Part shown: one piece after another, positions 36,221-48,409 of the stretch | How positions within the stretch are numbered: position 1 is the first letter of the stretch | Layout: each line of letters starts with the position of its first letter | Assembly: GCA_030549335.1 (NCBI GenBank) | Contig: CM060195.1 | Location: 16,051,501-16,115,500 of the forward strand | From: Pontederia crassipes | Taxonomy: Eukaryota; Streptophyta; Magnoliopsida; Commelinales; Pontederiaceae | Direction of reading: 5' to 3' | Length of the DNA stretch: 64,000 bases | Translations under genes and position numbers: made by a program | Notes under the pieces: model-generated | The model's input: the letters and a program-made list of their open reading frames with translations, nothing else | Told to the model about the DNA's origin: nothing | The model's database searches: none

Positions 36221-37850
36221 CTTTGGGTGTCCTAAGTGGTGATAGATCTTTAGAACTTTAACTCTATTTCAAACCGAAGTTGAACCGTTACAATGAAAGA
36301 TAAAGCTCTTGGGGATTAGAGTCTTAGAGTTAGGTTCAAAGCTATAAGTTATAGATACTTATTACAACCTTTGGGTGTCCTAAGAGGTGATAGATCTTTA
36401 GAACTTTAACTCTATTTCAAACTGAAGTTGAACCGTTACAATCAAAGATAACGCTCTTGGGGATTAGAGTCTTAGAGTTAGGATCAAAGCTATAAGTTAT
36501 AGATACTTATTACAACCTTTGGGTGTCCTAAGTGGTGATAGATCTTTAGAACTTTAACTCTATTTCAAACCGAAGTTGAACTGTTACAATGAAAGATAAA
36601 GCTCTTGGGGATTAGAGTCTTAGAGTGAGGTTCAAAGCTATAAGTTATAGATACTTATTACAACCTTTGGGTGTCCTAAGTGGTGATAGATCTTTAGAAC
36701 TTTAACTCTATTTCAAACCGAAGTTGAACCGTTACAATCAATGATAAAGCTCTTGGGGATTAGAGTCTTGGAGTAAGGTTCAAAGTTATAAGTTATAGAT
36801 ACTTATTACAACCTTTGGGTGTCCTAAGTGGTGATAGATCTTTAGAACTTTAACTCTATTACAAACCGAAGTTGAACCGTTACAATCAAAGATAAAGCTC
36901 TTGGGGATTAGAGTCTTAGAGTTAGGTTCAAAGCTATAAGTTAAAGATACTTATTACAACCTTTGGGTGCCCTAAGAGGTGATAGATCTTTAGAACTTTA
37001 ACTCTATTACAAACCGAAGTTGACCGTTACAATGAAAGATAAAGCTCTTGGGGATTAGAGTCTTAGAGTGAGGTTCAAAGCTATAAGTTATAGATAATTA
37101 TTACAACCTTTGGGTGCCCTAAGAGGTGATAGATCTTTAGAACTTTAACTCTATTTCAAACCGAAGTTGAACCGTTACAATAAAAAATAACGCTCTTGGG
37201 GATTAGAGTTTTAGAGTTAGGTTCAAAGCTATAAGTTAAAGATACTTATTACAACCTTTGGGTGCCCTAAGAGGTGATAGATCTTTAGAACTTTAACTCT
37301 ATTACAAACCGAAGTTGACCGTTACAATGAAAGATAAAGCTCTTGGGGATTAGAGTCTTAGAGTGAGGTTCAAAGCTATAAGTTATAGATACTTATTACA
37401 ACCTTTGGGTGTCCTAAGTGGTGATAGATCTTTAGAACTTTAACTCTATTTCAAACCGAAGTTGAACCGTTACAATCAATGATAAAGCTCTTGGGGATTA
37501 GAGTCTTGGAGTAAGGGTCAAAGTTATAAGTTATAGATACTTATTACAACCTTTGGGTGTCCTAAGAGGTGATAGATCTTTAGAACTTTAACTCTATTTC
37601 AAACCGAAGTTCAACCGTTACAATCAAAGATAACGCTCTTGGGGATTAGAGTCTTGGAGTAAGGTTCAAAGCTATAAGTTATAGATACTTATTACAACCT
37701 TTGGGTGCCCTAAGAGGTGATAAATCTTTAGAACTTTAACTCTATTTCAAATCGAAGTTAACCGTTACAATGAAAGATAAAGCTCTTGGGGATTAGAGTC
37801 TTAGAGTGAGGTTCAAAGATATAAGTTATACATACTTATTACAACCTTTG
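35820..37850 (+). repeat. Duplication with 1625-bp offset (11 monomers)
   Basis: The run gtaagggtcaaagtt, gaagttcaaccg, gataaatc and tatacatac at 35.89-36.23 kb recurs at 37.52-37.85 kb with a 1625-bp offset, which is 11 x 148 less 3. The second copy ends abruptly in the 116-bp deletion monomer at 37835. Confidence 0.75.
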
Positions 37851-37950
37851 GGTGTCCTATTTCAAACCGAAGTTGAATCGTTACAATCAAAGATAAAGCT
37901 CTTGGGGATTAGATTCTTAGAGTTAGGTTCAAAGCTATAAGTTATAGATA
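37835..37950 (+). repeat. 116-bp deletion monomer
   Basis: The sequence runs gggtgtcctatttcaaaccg, skipping from monomer position 25 to 58. 32 bp are lost with a 3-base shared string (cta) at the join. The loss removes the AGATCT site and the whole left arm of the monomer inverted repeat. It is the shortest monomer in the window, and I did not see it copied elsewhere. Confidence 0.9.
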
Positions 37951-38640
37951 CTTATTACAACCTTTGGGTGTCCTAAGAGGTGATAGATCTTTTGAACTTT
38001 AACTCTATTTCAAACCGAAGTTGAACCGTTACAATCAAAGATAAAGCTCTTGGGGATTAGAGTCTTAGAGTGAGGTTCAAAGCTATAACTTATAGATACT
38101 TATTACAACCTTTGGGTGTCCTAAGAGGTGATAGATCTTTAGAACTTTAACTCTATTTCAAACCGAAGTTGAACCGTTACAATCAAATATAACGCTCTTG
38201 GGGATTAGAGACTCAGAGTTTGGTTCGAAGCTATAAGTTATAGATACTTATTACAACCTTTGGGTGTCCTAAGTGGTGATAGATCTTTAGAACTTTAACT
38301 CTATTTCAAACTGAAACTGAACCGTTACAATCAAAGATAACGCTCTTGGGGATTAGAGTCTTAGAGTAAGGTTCAAAGCTATAAGTTATAGATACTTATT
38401 ACAACCTTTGGGTGCCCTAAGAGGTGATAGATCTTTAGAACTCTAACTCTATTGCAATCCAAAGTTGAAGAGTTACAATCAAAGATAACGCTCTTGGGGA
38501 TTAGAGTCTTAGAGTAAGGTTCAAAGCTATAAGTTATAGACACTTATTACAACCTTTGGGTGTCCTAAGAGGTGATAGATCTTTAGAACTTTAACTCTAT
38601 TTCAAACCGAAGTTGAACCGTTACAATCAAAGATAACGCT

Positions 38641-41230
38641 CTTGGGGATTAGAGTCTTAGAGTTAGGTTCAAAGCTATAAGTTAAAGATACTTATTACAA
38701 CCTTTGGGTGTCCTAAGTGGTGATAGATCTTTAGAACTTTAACTCTATTTCAAACCGAAGTTGAACCGTTACAATCAAAGATAACGCTCTTGGGGATTAG
38801 AGTCTTAGAGTTAGGTTCAAAGCTATAAGTTATAGATACTTATTACAACCTTTGGGTGTCCTAAGTGGTGATATATCTTTAGAACTTTAACTCTATTTGA
38901 AACCGAAGTTAAACCGTTACAATCAAAGATAACGCTCTTGGGGATTAGAGTCTTAGAGTTAGGTTCAAACCTATAAGTTATAGATACTTATTACAACCTT
39001 TGGGTGTCCTAAGTGGTGATATATCTTTAGAACTTTAACTCTATTTCAAACCGAAGTTAAACCGTTACAATCAAAGATAACGCTCTTGGGGATTAGAGTC
39101 TTAGAGTTAGGATCAAAGCTATAAGTTATAGATACTTATTACAACCTTTGGGTGTCCTAAGTGGTGATAGATCTTTAGAACTTTAACTCTATTTCAAACC
39201 GAAGTTGAACCGTTACAATCAAAGATAACGCTCTTGGGGATTAGAGTCTTAGAGTTAGGTTCAAAGCTATAAGTTATAGATACTTATTACAACCTTTGGG
39301 TGTCCTAAGTGGTGATAGATCTTTAGAACTTTAACTCTATTTCAAACCGAAGTTGAACCGTTACAATCAAAGATAACGCTCTTGGGGATTAGAGTCTTAG
39401 AGTTAGGTTGAAAGCTATAAGTTATAGATACTTATTACAACATTTGGGTGTCCTAAGAGGTGATTGATCTTTAGAACTTTAACTCTATTTCAAACCGAAG
39501 TTGAACCGTTACAATGAAAGATAACGCTCTGGGGGATTAGAGTCTTGGAGTAAGGTTCAAAACTATAAGTTATAGATACTTATTACAACCTTTGGGTGCC
39601 CTAAGAGGTGATAGATCTTTAGAACTTTAACTCTATTTCAAACCGAAGTTGAACCGTTACAATCAAAGATAACGCTCTTGGGGATTAGAGTCTTAGAGTT
39701 AGGTTCAAAGCTGTAAGTTATAGATACTTATTACAACATTTGGGTGTCCTAAGAGGTGATTGATCTTTAGAACTTTAACTCTATTTCAAACCGAAGTTGA
39801 ACCGTTACAATGAAAGATAACGCTCCGGGGGATTAGAGTCTTGGAGTAAGGTTCAAAGCTATAAGTTATAGATACTTATTACAACTTTTGGGTGCCCTAA
39901 GAGGTAATAGATCTTTAGAACTTTAACTCTATTTCAAAACGAAGTTGAACCGTTACAATCAATGATAAAGCTCTTGGGGATTAGAGTCTTGGAGTAAGGT
40001 TCAAAGTTATAAGTTATAGATACTTATTACAACCTTTGGGTGTCCTAAGAGGTGATAGATCTTTAGATCTTTAACTCTATTTCAAACCGAAGTTGAACCG
40101 TTACAATCAAAGATAATGCTCTTGGGGATTAGAGTCTTGGAGTAAGGTTCAAAGCTATAAGTTATAGATACTTATTACAACTTTTGGGTGCCCTAAGAGG
40201 TGATATATCTTTAGAACTTTAACTCTATTTCAAACCGAAGTTGAACCGTTACAATCAAAGATAACGCTCTTGGGGATTAGAGTCTTAGAGTAAGGTTCAA
40301 AGCTATAATTTATAGATAATTATTACAACCATTGGGTGCCCTAAGAGGTGATAGATCTTTAGAACTCTAACTCTATTACAATCCGAAGTTGAACCGTTAC
40401 AATCAATGATAAAGCTCTTGGGGATTAGAGTCTTAGAGTTAGGTTCAAAGCTATAGGTTATAGATACTTATTACAACTTTTGGGTGCCCTAAGAGGTGAT
40501 AGATCTTTAGAACTTTAACTCTATTTCAAACCGAAGTTGAACCGTTACAATCAAAGATAACGCTCTGGGGGATTAGAGTCTTAGAGTTAGGTTCAAAGCT
40601 ATAAGTTATAGATACTTATTACAACCTTTGGGTGTCCTAAGTGGTGACAGATCTTTAGAACTTTAACTCTATTTCAAACCGAAGTTGAACCGTTACAATC
40701 AAAGATAACGCTCTTGGGGATTAGAGTCTTAGAGTTAGGATCAAAGCTATAAGTTATAGATACTTATTACAACCTTTGGGTGTCCTAATAGGTGATAGAT
40801 CTCTAGAACTTTAACTCTTTTTCAAACCGAAGTTGAACCGTTACAATCAAGGATAAAGCTCTTGGGGATTAGAGTCTTAGAGTAAGGTTCAAAGCTATAA
40901 GTTATAGATACTTATTACAACCTTTGGGTGCCCTAAGTGGTGATAGATCTTTAGAACTTTAACTCTATTTCAAACCGAAGTTGAACCTTTACAATCAAAG
41001 ATAAGTCTCTTGGGGATTAGAGTCTTAGAGTGAGGTTCAAAGCTATAAGTTATAGATACTTATTACAACCTTTTGGTGCCCTAAGAGGTGATAGATCTTT
41101 AGAACTCTAACTCTATTACAATCCGAAGTTGAACCGTTACAATCAATGATAAAGCTCTTGGGGATTAGAGTCTTAGAGTTAGGTTCAAAGCTATAAGTTA
41201 TAGATACTTATTACAACCTTTGGGTGTCCT
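38641..41230 (+). repeat. Stray copy of higher-order repeat A
   Basis: This block follows the order of repeat A: aagttaaagatac, two gatatatc monomers, ggttgaaag (39407), ctgtaagtt, agatctttagatc, gtggtgacag, ctttttcaaacc and ttttggtgcc (41071). It lies 10510 bp from the same landmarks in repeat A copy 3 (28897 and 30561). One monomer near 39.1 kb is missing. It keeps older bases (ctaagagg near 40195, tctttagaac near 39618) that the amplified copies have changed. It is therefore closer to the ancestor of repeat A than to the 21-31 kb copies. Confidence 0.85.
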
Positions 41231-41272
41231 AAGAGGTAGTTATAGATACTTATTACAACATTTGGGTGTCCT
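41231..41272 (+). repeat. 42-bp seam, site 5 (start of repeat B)
   Basis: Same aagaggt/agttatagatac join as in repeat A. It ends the stray A copy and opens the first copy of repeat B. Confidence 0.95.
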
Positions 41273-42173
41273 AAGAGGTGATTGATCTTTAGAACTTTAA
41301 CTCTATTTCAAACCGAAGTTGAACCGTTACAATGAAAGATAACGCTCTGGGGGATTAGAGTCTTGGAGTAAGGTTCAAAGCTATAAGTTATAGATACTTA
41401 ATACAACTTTTGGGTGCCCTAAGAGGTAATAGATCTTTAGAACTTTAACTCTATTTCAAAACGAAGTTGAACCGTTACAATCAAAGATAACGCTCTTGGG
41501 GATTAGAGTCTTAGAGTTAGGATCAAAGCTATAAGTTATAGATACTTATTACAACCTTTGGGTGCCCTAAGAGGTGATAGATCTTTAGAACTTTAACTCT
41601 ATTTCAAACCGAACTTGAACAGTTACAATCAAAGATAACGCTCTTGGGGATTAGAGTCTTAGAGTTAGGTTCAAAGCTATAAGTTAAAGATACTTATTAC
41701 AACCTTTGGGTGTCCTAAGTGGTGATAGATCTTTAGAACTTTAACTCTATTTCAAACCGAAGTTGAACCGTTACAATCAAAGATAACGCTCTTGGGGATT
41801 AGAGTCTTAGAGTTAGGTTCAAAGCTATAAGTTATAGATACTTATTACAACCTTTGGGTGTCCTAAGTGGTGATATATCTTTCGAACTTTAACTCTATTT
41901 CTAACCGAAGTTGAACCGTTACAATCAAAGATAACGCTCTTGGGGATTAGAGTCTTAGAGTTAGGTTCAAAGCTATAAGTTATAGATACTTATTACAACC
42001 TTTGGGTGTCCTAAGTGGTGATAGATCTTTAGAACTTTAACTCTATTTCAAACCGAAGTTGAACCGTTACAATCAAAGATAACGCTCTTGGGGATTAGAG
42101 TCTTAGAGTTAGGATCAAAGCTATAAGTTATAGATACTTATTACAACCTTTGGGTGTCCTAAGAGGTGATAGA

Positions 42174-45100
42174 TCTCTAGAACTTTAACTCTATTTCAAA
42201 CCGAAGTTGAACCATTACAATCAAAGAGAACGCTCTTGGGGATTAGAGTCTTAGAGTTAGGATCAAAGCTATAAGTTATAGATACTTATTACAACCTTTG
42301 GGTGCCCTAAGAGGTGATAGATCTTTATAACTTTAACTCTATTTCAAACCGAAGTTGAACCGTTACAATCAATGATAAAGCTCTTGGGGATTAGAGTCTT
42401 GAAGTAAGGTTCAAAGTTATAAGTTATAGATACTTATTACAACCTTTGGGTGTCCTAAGAGGTGATAGATCTTTAGAACTTTAACTCTATTACAAACCGA
42501 AGTTGACCGTTACAATGAAAGATAAAGCTCTTGGGGATTAGAGTCTTAGAGTGAGGTTCAAAGCTATAAGTTATAGATACTTATTACAACCTTTGGGTGT
42601 CCTAAGTGGTGATAGATCTTTAGAACTTTAACTCTATTTCAAACCGAAGTTGAACCGTTACAATCAAAGATAACGCTCTTGGGGATTAGAGTCTTGGAGT
42701 AATGTTCAAAGCAATAAGTTAAAGATACTTATTACAACTTTTGGGTGCCCTAAGAGGTGATATATCTTTAGAACTTTAACTATATTTCAAACCGACGTTG
42801 AACCGTTGCAATCAAAGATAATGCTCTTGGGGATTAGAGTCTTAGAGTAAGGTTCAAAGCTATAAGTTATAGATACTTATTGCTACCTTTGGGTGCCCTA
42901 AGAGGTGATAGATCTTTAGAACTTTAACTCTATTTCAAACCGAAAATGAACCGTTACAATCAAAGATAAAGCTCTTGGGGATTAGAGTCTTAGAGTAAGG
43001 TTCAAAGCTATAAGTTATAGAAACTTATTACAACCTTTGGGAGTCCTAAGTGGTGATAGATCTTTAGAACTTTAACTCTATTTCAAACCGAAGTTGAACC
43101 GTTACAATCAAAGATAAAGCTCTTGGGGATTAGAGTCTTAGAGTTAGGTTCAAAGCTATAAGTTAAAGATACTTATTACAACCTTTGGGTGCCCTAAGAG
43201 GTGATAGATCTTTAGAACTTTAACTCTATTACAAACCGAAGTTGACCGTTACAATGAAAGATAAAGCTCTTGGGGATTAGAGTCTTAGAGTGAGGTTCAA
43301 AGCTATAAGTTATAGATAATTATTACAACCTTTGGGTGCCCTAAGAGGTGATAGATCTTTAGAACTTTAACTCTATTTCAAACCGAAGTTGAACCGTTAC
43401 AATAAAAAATAACGCTCTTGGGGATTAGAGTTTTAGAGTTAGGTTCAAAGCTATAAGTTAAAGATACTTATTACAACCTTTGGGTGCCCTAAGAGGTGAT
43501 AGATCTTTAGAACTTTAACTCTATTACAAACCGAAGTTGACCGTTACAATGAAAGATAAAGCTCTTGGGGATTAGAGTCTTAGAGTGAGGTTCAAAGCTA
43601 TAAGTTATAGATACTTATTACAACCTTTGGGTGTCCTAAGTGGTGATGGATCTCTAGAACTTTAACTCTATTTCAAACCGAAGTTGAACCATTACAATCA
43701 AAGAGAACGCTCTTGGGGATTAGAGTCTTAGAGTTAGGATCAAAGCTATAAGTTATAGATACTTATTACAACCTTTGGGTGTCCTAAGAGGTGATAGATC
43801 TCTAGAACTTTAACTCTATTTCAAACCGAAGTTGAACCATTACAATCAAAGAGAACGCTCTTGGGGATTAGAGTCTTAGAGTTAGGATCAAAGCTATAAG
43901 TTATAGATACTTATTACAACCTTTGGGTGCCCTAAGAGGTGATAGATCTTTATAACTTTAACTCTATTTCAAACCGAAGTTGAACCGTTACAATCAATGA
44001 TAAAGCTCTTGGGGATTAGAGTCTTGAAGTAAGGTTCAAAGTTATAAGTTATAGATACTTATTACAACCTTTGGGTGTCCTAAGAGGTGATAGATCTTTA
44101 GAACTTTAACTCTATTACAAACCGAAGTTGACCGTTACAATGAAAGATAAAGCTCTTGGGGATTAGAGTCTTAGAGTGAGGTTCAAAGCTATAAGTTATA
44201 GATACTTATTACAACCTTTGGGTGTCCTAAGTGGTGATAGATCTTTAGAACTTTAACTCTATTTCAAACCGAAGTTGAACCGTTACAATCAAAGATAACG
44301 CTCTTGGGGATTAGAGTCTTGGAGTAATGTTCAAAGCAATAAGTTAAAGATACTTATTACAACTTTTGGGTGCCCTAAGAGGTGATATATCTTTAGAACT
44401 TTAACTATATTTCAAACCGACGTTGAACCGTTGCAATCAAAGATAATGCTCTTGGGGATTAGAGTCTTAGAGTAAGGTTCAAAGCTATAAGTTATAGATA
44501 CTTATTGCTACCTTTGGGTGCCCTAAGAGGTGATAGATCTTTAGAACTTTAACTCTATTTCAAACCGAAAATGAACCGTTACAATCAAAGATAAAGCTCT
44601 TGGGGATTAGAGTCTTAGAGTAAGGTTCAAAGCTATAAGTTATAGATACTTATTACAACCTTTGGGAGTCCTAAGTGGTGATAGATCTTTAGAACTTTAA
44701 CTCTATTTCAAACCGAAGTTGAACCGTTACAATCAAAGATAAAGCTCTTGGGGATTAGAGTCTTAGAGTTAGGTTCAAAGCTATAAGTTAAAGATACTTA
44801 TTACAACCTTTGGGTGCCCTAAGAGGTGATAGATCTTTAGAACTTTAACTCTATTACAAACCGAAGTTGACCGTTACAATGAAAGATAAAGCTCTTGGGG
44901 ATTAGAGTCTTAGAGTGAGGTTCAAAGCTATAAGTTATAGATAATTATTACAACCTTTGGGTGCCCTAAGAGGTGATAGATCTTTAGAACTTTAACTCTA
45001 TTTCAAACCGAAGTTGAACCGTTACAATAAAAAATAACGCTCTTGGGGATTAGAGTTTTAGAGTTAGGTTCAAAGCTATAAGTTAAAGATACTTATTACA

Positions 45101-45275
45101 ACCTTTGGGTGCCCTAAGAGGTGATAGATCTTTAGAACTTTAACTCTATTACAAACCGAAGTTGACCGTTACAATGAAAGATAAAGCTCTTGGGGATTAG
45201 AGTCTTAGAGTGAGGTTCAAAGCTATAAGTTATAGATACTTATTACAACCTTTGGGTGTCCTAAGTGGTGATGGA
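42174..45275 (+). repeat. Tandem duplication of 1625 bp inside repeat B copy 1
   Basis: The markers gatctctagaac (42174 and 43799) and gatctttataac (42321 and 43946) are each 1625 bp apart, 11 monomers less 3 bp. The join at about 43650 lies in a chimeric monomer that begins as gtggtgatgg and ends as accattacaatcaaagagaac. Copies 2 and 3 of repeat B have this stretch once. The right end is approximate. Confidence 0.85.
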
Positions 45276-45400
45276 TCTTTAGAACTTTAACTCTATTTCA
45301 AACCGAAGTTGAACCGTTACAATCAATGATAAAGCTCTAGGGGATTAGAGTCATGGAGTAAGGTTCAAAGTTATAAGTTATAGATACTTATTACAACCTT

Positions 45401-48300
45401 TGAGTGTCGTAAGAGGTGATAGATCTTTAGAACTTTAACTCTATTTCAAACCGAAGTTGAACCATTACAATCAAAGATAACGCTCTTGGGGATTAGAGTC
45501 TTAGAGTTAGGTTCAAAGCTATAACTTATAGATACTTATTACAACCTTTGGGTGCCCTAAGAGGTGATAGAACTTTAGAACTTTAACTCTATTTCAAACC
45601 GAATTTGAACCGTTACAATCAATGATAAAGCTCTTGGGGATTAGAGTCTTGGAGTAAGGTTCAAAGTTATAAGTTATAGATACTTATTACAACCTTTGGG
45701 TGTCCTAAGAGGTGATAGATCTTTAGAACTTTAACTCTATTACAAACCGAAGTTGACCGTTACAATGAAAGATAAAGCTCTTGGGGATTAGAGTCTTAGA
45801 GTGAGGTTCAAAGCTATAAGTTATAGATACTTATTACAACCTTTGGGTGTCCTAAGTGGTGATAGATCTTTAGAACTTTAACTCTATTTCAAACCGAAGT
45901 TGAACCGTTACAATCAATGATAAAGTTCTTGGGGATTAGAGTCTTAGAGTGAGGTTCAAAGATATAAGTTATACATACTTATTACAACCTTTGGGTGTCC
46001 TAAGTGGTGATAGATCTTTAGAACTTTAACTCTATTTCAAACCGAAGTTGAACCGTTACAATGAAAGACAAAGCTCTTGGGGATTAGAGTCTTAGAGTTA
46101 GGTTCAAAGCTATAAGTTATAGATACTTATTACAACCTTTGGGTGTCCTAAGAGGTGATAGATCTTTAGAACTTTAACTCTATTTCAAACCGAAGTTGAA
46201 CCGTTACAATCAAAGATAACGCTCTTGGGGATTAGAGTCTTAGAGTTAGGATCAAAGCTATAAGTTATAGATACTTATTACAACCTTTGGGTGTCCTAAG
46301 TGGTGATAGATCTTTAGAACTTTAACTCTATTTCAAACCGAAGTTGAACTGTTACAATGAAAGATAAAGCTCTTGGGGATTAGAGTCTTAGAGTGAGGTT
46401 CAAAGCTATAAGTTATAGATACTTATTACAACCTTTGGGTGTCCTAAGTGGTGATAGATCTTTAGAACTTTAACTCTATTTCAAACCGAAGTTGAACCGT
46501 TACAATCAATGATAAAGCTCTTGGGGATTAGAGTCTTGGAGTAAGGTTCAAAGTTATAAGTTATAGATACTTATTACAACCTTTGGGTGTCCTAAGTGGT
46601 GATAGATCTTTAGAACTTTAACTCTATTACAAACCGAAGTTGACCGTTACAATGAAAGATAAAGCTCTTGGTGATTAGAGTCTTAGAGTTAGGTTCAAAG
46701 CTATAAGTTATAGATACTTATTACAACCTTTGGGTGTCCTAAGTGGTGATAGATCTTTAGAACTTTAACTCTATTTCAAACCGAAGTTGAACCGTTACAA
46801 TCAAAGATAACGCTCTTGGGGATTAGAGTCTTGGAGTAAGGTTCAAAGCAATAAGTTAAAGATACTTATTACAACTTTTGGGTGCCCTAAGAGGTGATAT
46901 ATCTTTAGAACTTTAACTCTATTTCAAACCGACGTTGAACCGTTGCAATCAAAGATAATGCTCTTGGGGATTAGAGTCTTAGAGTGAGGTTCAAAGCTAT
47001 AAGTTATAGATACTTATTACAACCTTTGGGTGTCCTAAGTGGTGATAGATCTTTAGAACTTTAACTCTATTTCAAACCGAAGTTGAACCGTTACAATCAA
47101 TGATAAAGCTCTAGGGGATTAGAGTCATGGAGTAAGGTTCAAAGTTATAAGTTATAGATACTTATTACAACCTTTGAGTGTCGTAAGAGGTGATAGATCT
47201 TTAGAACTTTAACTCTATTTCAAACCGAAGTTGAACCATTACAATCAAAGATAACGCTCTTGGGGATTAGAGTCTTAGAGTTAGGTTCAAAGCTATAACT
47301 TATAGATACTTATTACAACCTTTGGGTGCCCTAAGAGGTGATAGAACTTTAGAACTTTAACTCTATTTCAAACCGAATTTGAACCGTTACAATAAATGAT
47401 AAAGCTCTTGGGGATTAGAGTCTTGGAGTAAGGTTCAAAGTTATAAGTTATAGATACTTATTACAACCTTTGGGTGTCCTAAGAGGTGATAGATCTTTAG
47501 AACTTTAACTCTATTACAAACCGAAGTTGACCGTTACAATGAAAGATAAAGCTCTTGGGGATTAGAGTCTTAGAGTGAGGTTCAAAGCTATAAGTTATAG
47601 ATACTTATTACAACCTTTGGGTGTCCTAAGTGGTGATAGATCTTTAGAACTTTAACTCTATTTCAAACCGAAGTTGAACCGTTACAATCAATGATAAAGC
47701 TCTTGGGGATTAGAGTCTTAGAGTGAGGTTCAAAGATATAAGTTATACATACTTATTACAACCTTTGGGTGTCCTAAGTGGTGATAGATCTTTAGAACTT
47801 TAACTCTATTTCAAACCGAAGTTGAACCGTTACAATGAAAGACAAAGCTCTTGGGGATTAGAGTCTTAGAGTTAGGTTCAAAGCTATAAGTTATAGATAC
47901 TTATTACAACCTTTGGGTGTCCTAAGAGGTGATAGATCTTTAGAACTTTAACTCTATTTCAAACCGAAGTTGAACCGTTACAATCAAAGATAACGCTCTT
48001 GGGGATTAGAGTCTTAGAGTTAGGATCAAAGCTATAAGTTATAGATACTTATTACAACCTTTGGGTGTCCTAAGTGGTGATAGATCTTTAGAACTTTAAC
48101 TCTATTTCAAACCGAAGTTGAACTGTTACAATGAAAGATAAAGCTCTTGGGGATTAGAGTCTTAGAGTGAGGTTCAAAGCTATAAGTTATAGATACTTAT
48201 TACAACCTTTGGGTGTCCTAAGTGGTGATAGATCTTTAGAACTTTAACTCTATTTCAAACCGAAGTTGAACCGTTACAATCAAAGATAACGCTCTTGGGG
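45401..48300 (+). repeat. Internal 1774-bp (12-monomer) subrepeat of repeat B
   Basis: Within the unit, the run from tgagtgtcgt (45401) through gaatttgaacc, tatacatac and agacaaagctc to gaactgttac (46349) occurs again from 47175 to 48123. The offset is 1774 bp, 12 x 148 less 2. The second pass can be told apart by acaataaatg in place of acaatcaatg. The same 1774-bp pair is present in copies 2 and 3, so the subrepeat existed before the 5512-bp unit was multiplied. Confidence 0.88.
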
Positions 48301-48367
48301 ATTAGAGTCTTAGAGTTAGGTTCAAAGCTATAAGTTATAGATACTTATTACAACCTTTGGGTGTCCT

Positions 48368-48409
48368 AAGAGGTAGTTATAGATACTTATTACAACATTT
48401 GGGTGTCCT
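48368..48409 (+). repeat. 42-bp seam, site 6
   Basis: Same join, 7137 bp after site 5, opening repeat B copy 2. Confidence 0.95.

Larger units (their letters stand above)
31799..38640 (+). repeat. Array domain between repeats A and B: mosaic of monomer types
   Basis: About 46 monomers. Here the 147-bp subfamily with ctattacaaaccg, gttgaccgtt and acaatgaaagataaag first becomes common (from 33.77 kb), together with acaataaaaaataacgc, gtggtgatgg, agctctaggggatt and acaatcaatg types. These are the building blocks of repeat B. Partial tandem duplications are visible: 1330 bp (acaataaaaa at 33631 and 34961) and 1625 bp (gtaagggtcaaag at 35891 and 37516). Within the domain the order of monomers is scrambled relative to repeat B, so it is probably a source or a rearranged edge of it. 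No gene or foreign DNA is seen. Confidence 0.82.
41231..48367 (+). repeat. Higher-order repeat B, copy 1 (7137 bp, with 1625-bp insert)
   Basis: Seam to seam is 7137 bp, which equals the basic 5512-bp unit plus 1625. The first 650 bp follow repeat A. Near 41880 the text changes from gatatatcttt to cgaactttaac with ctaaccg, a monomer otherwise seen at 32.85 kb. At 43650 it jumps back from gtggtgatggatct into ctagaac, repeating the stretch begun at 42174. The landmarks tgagtgtcgt (45401, 47175) and gaactgttac (46349, 48123) lie 1774 bp apart. Confidence 0.9.
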
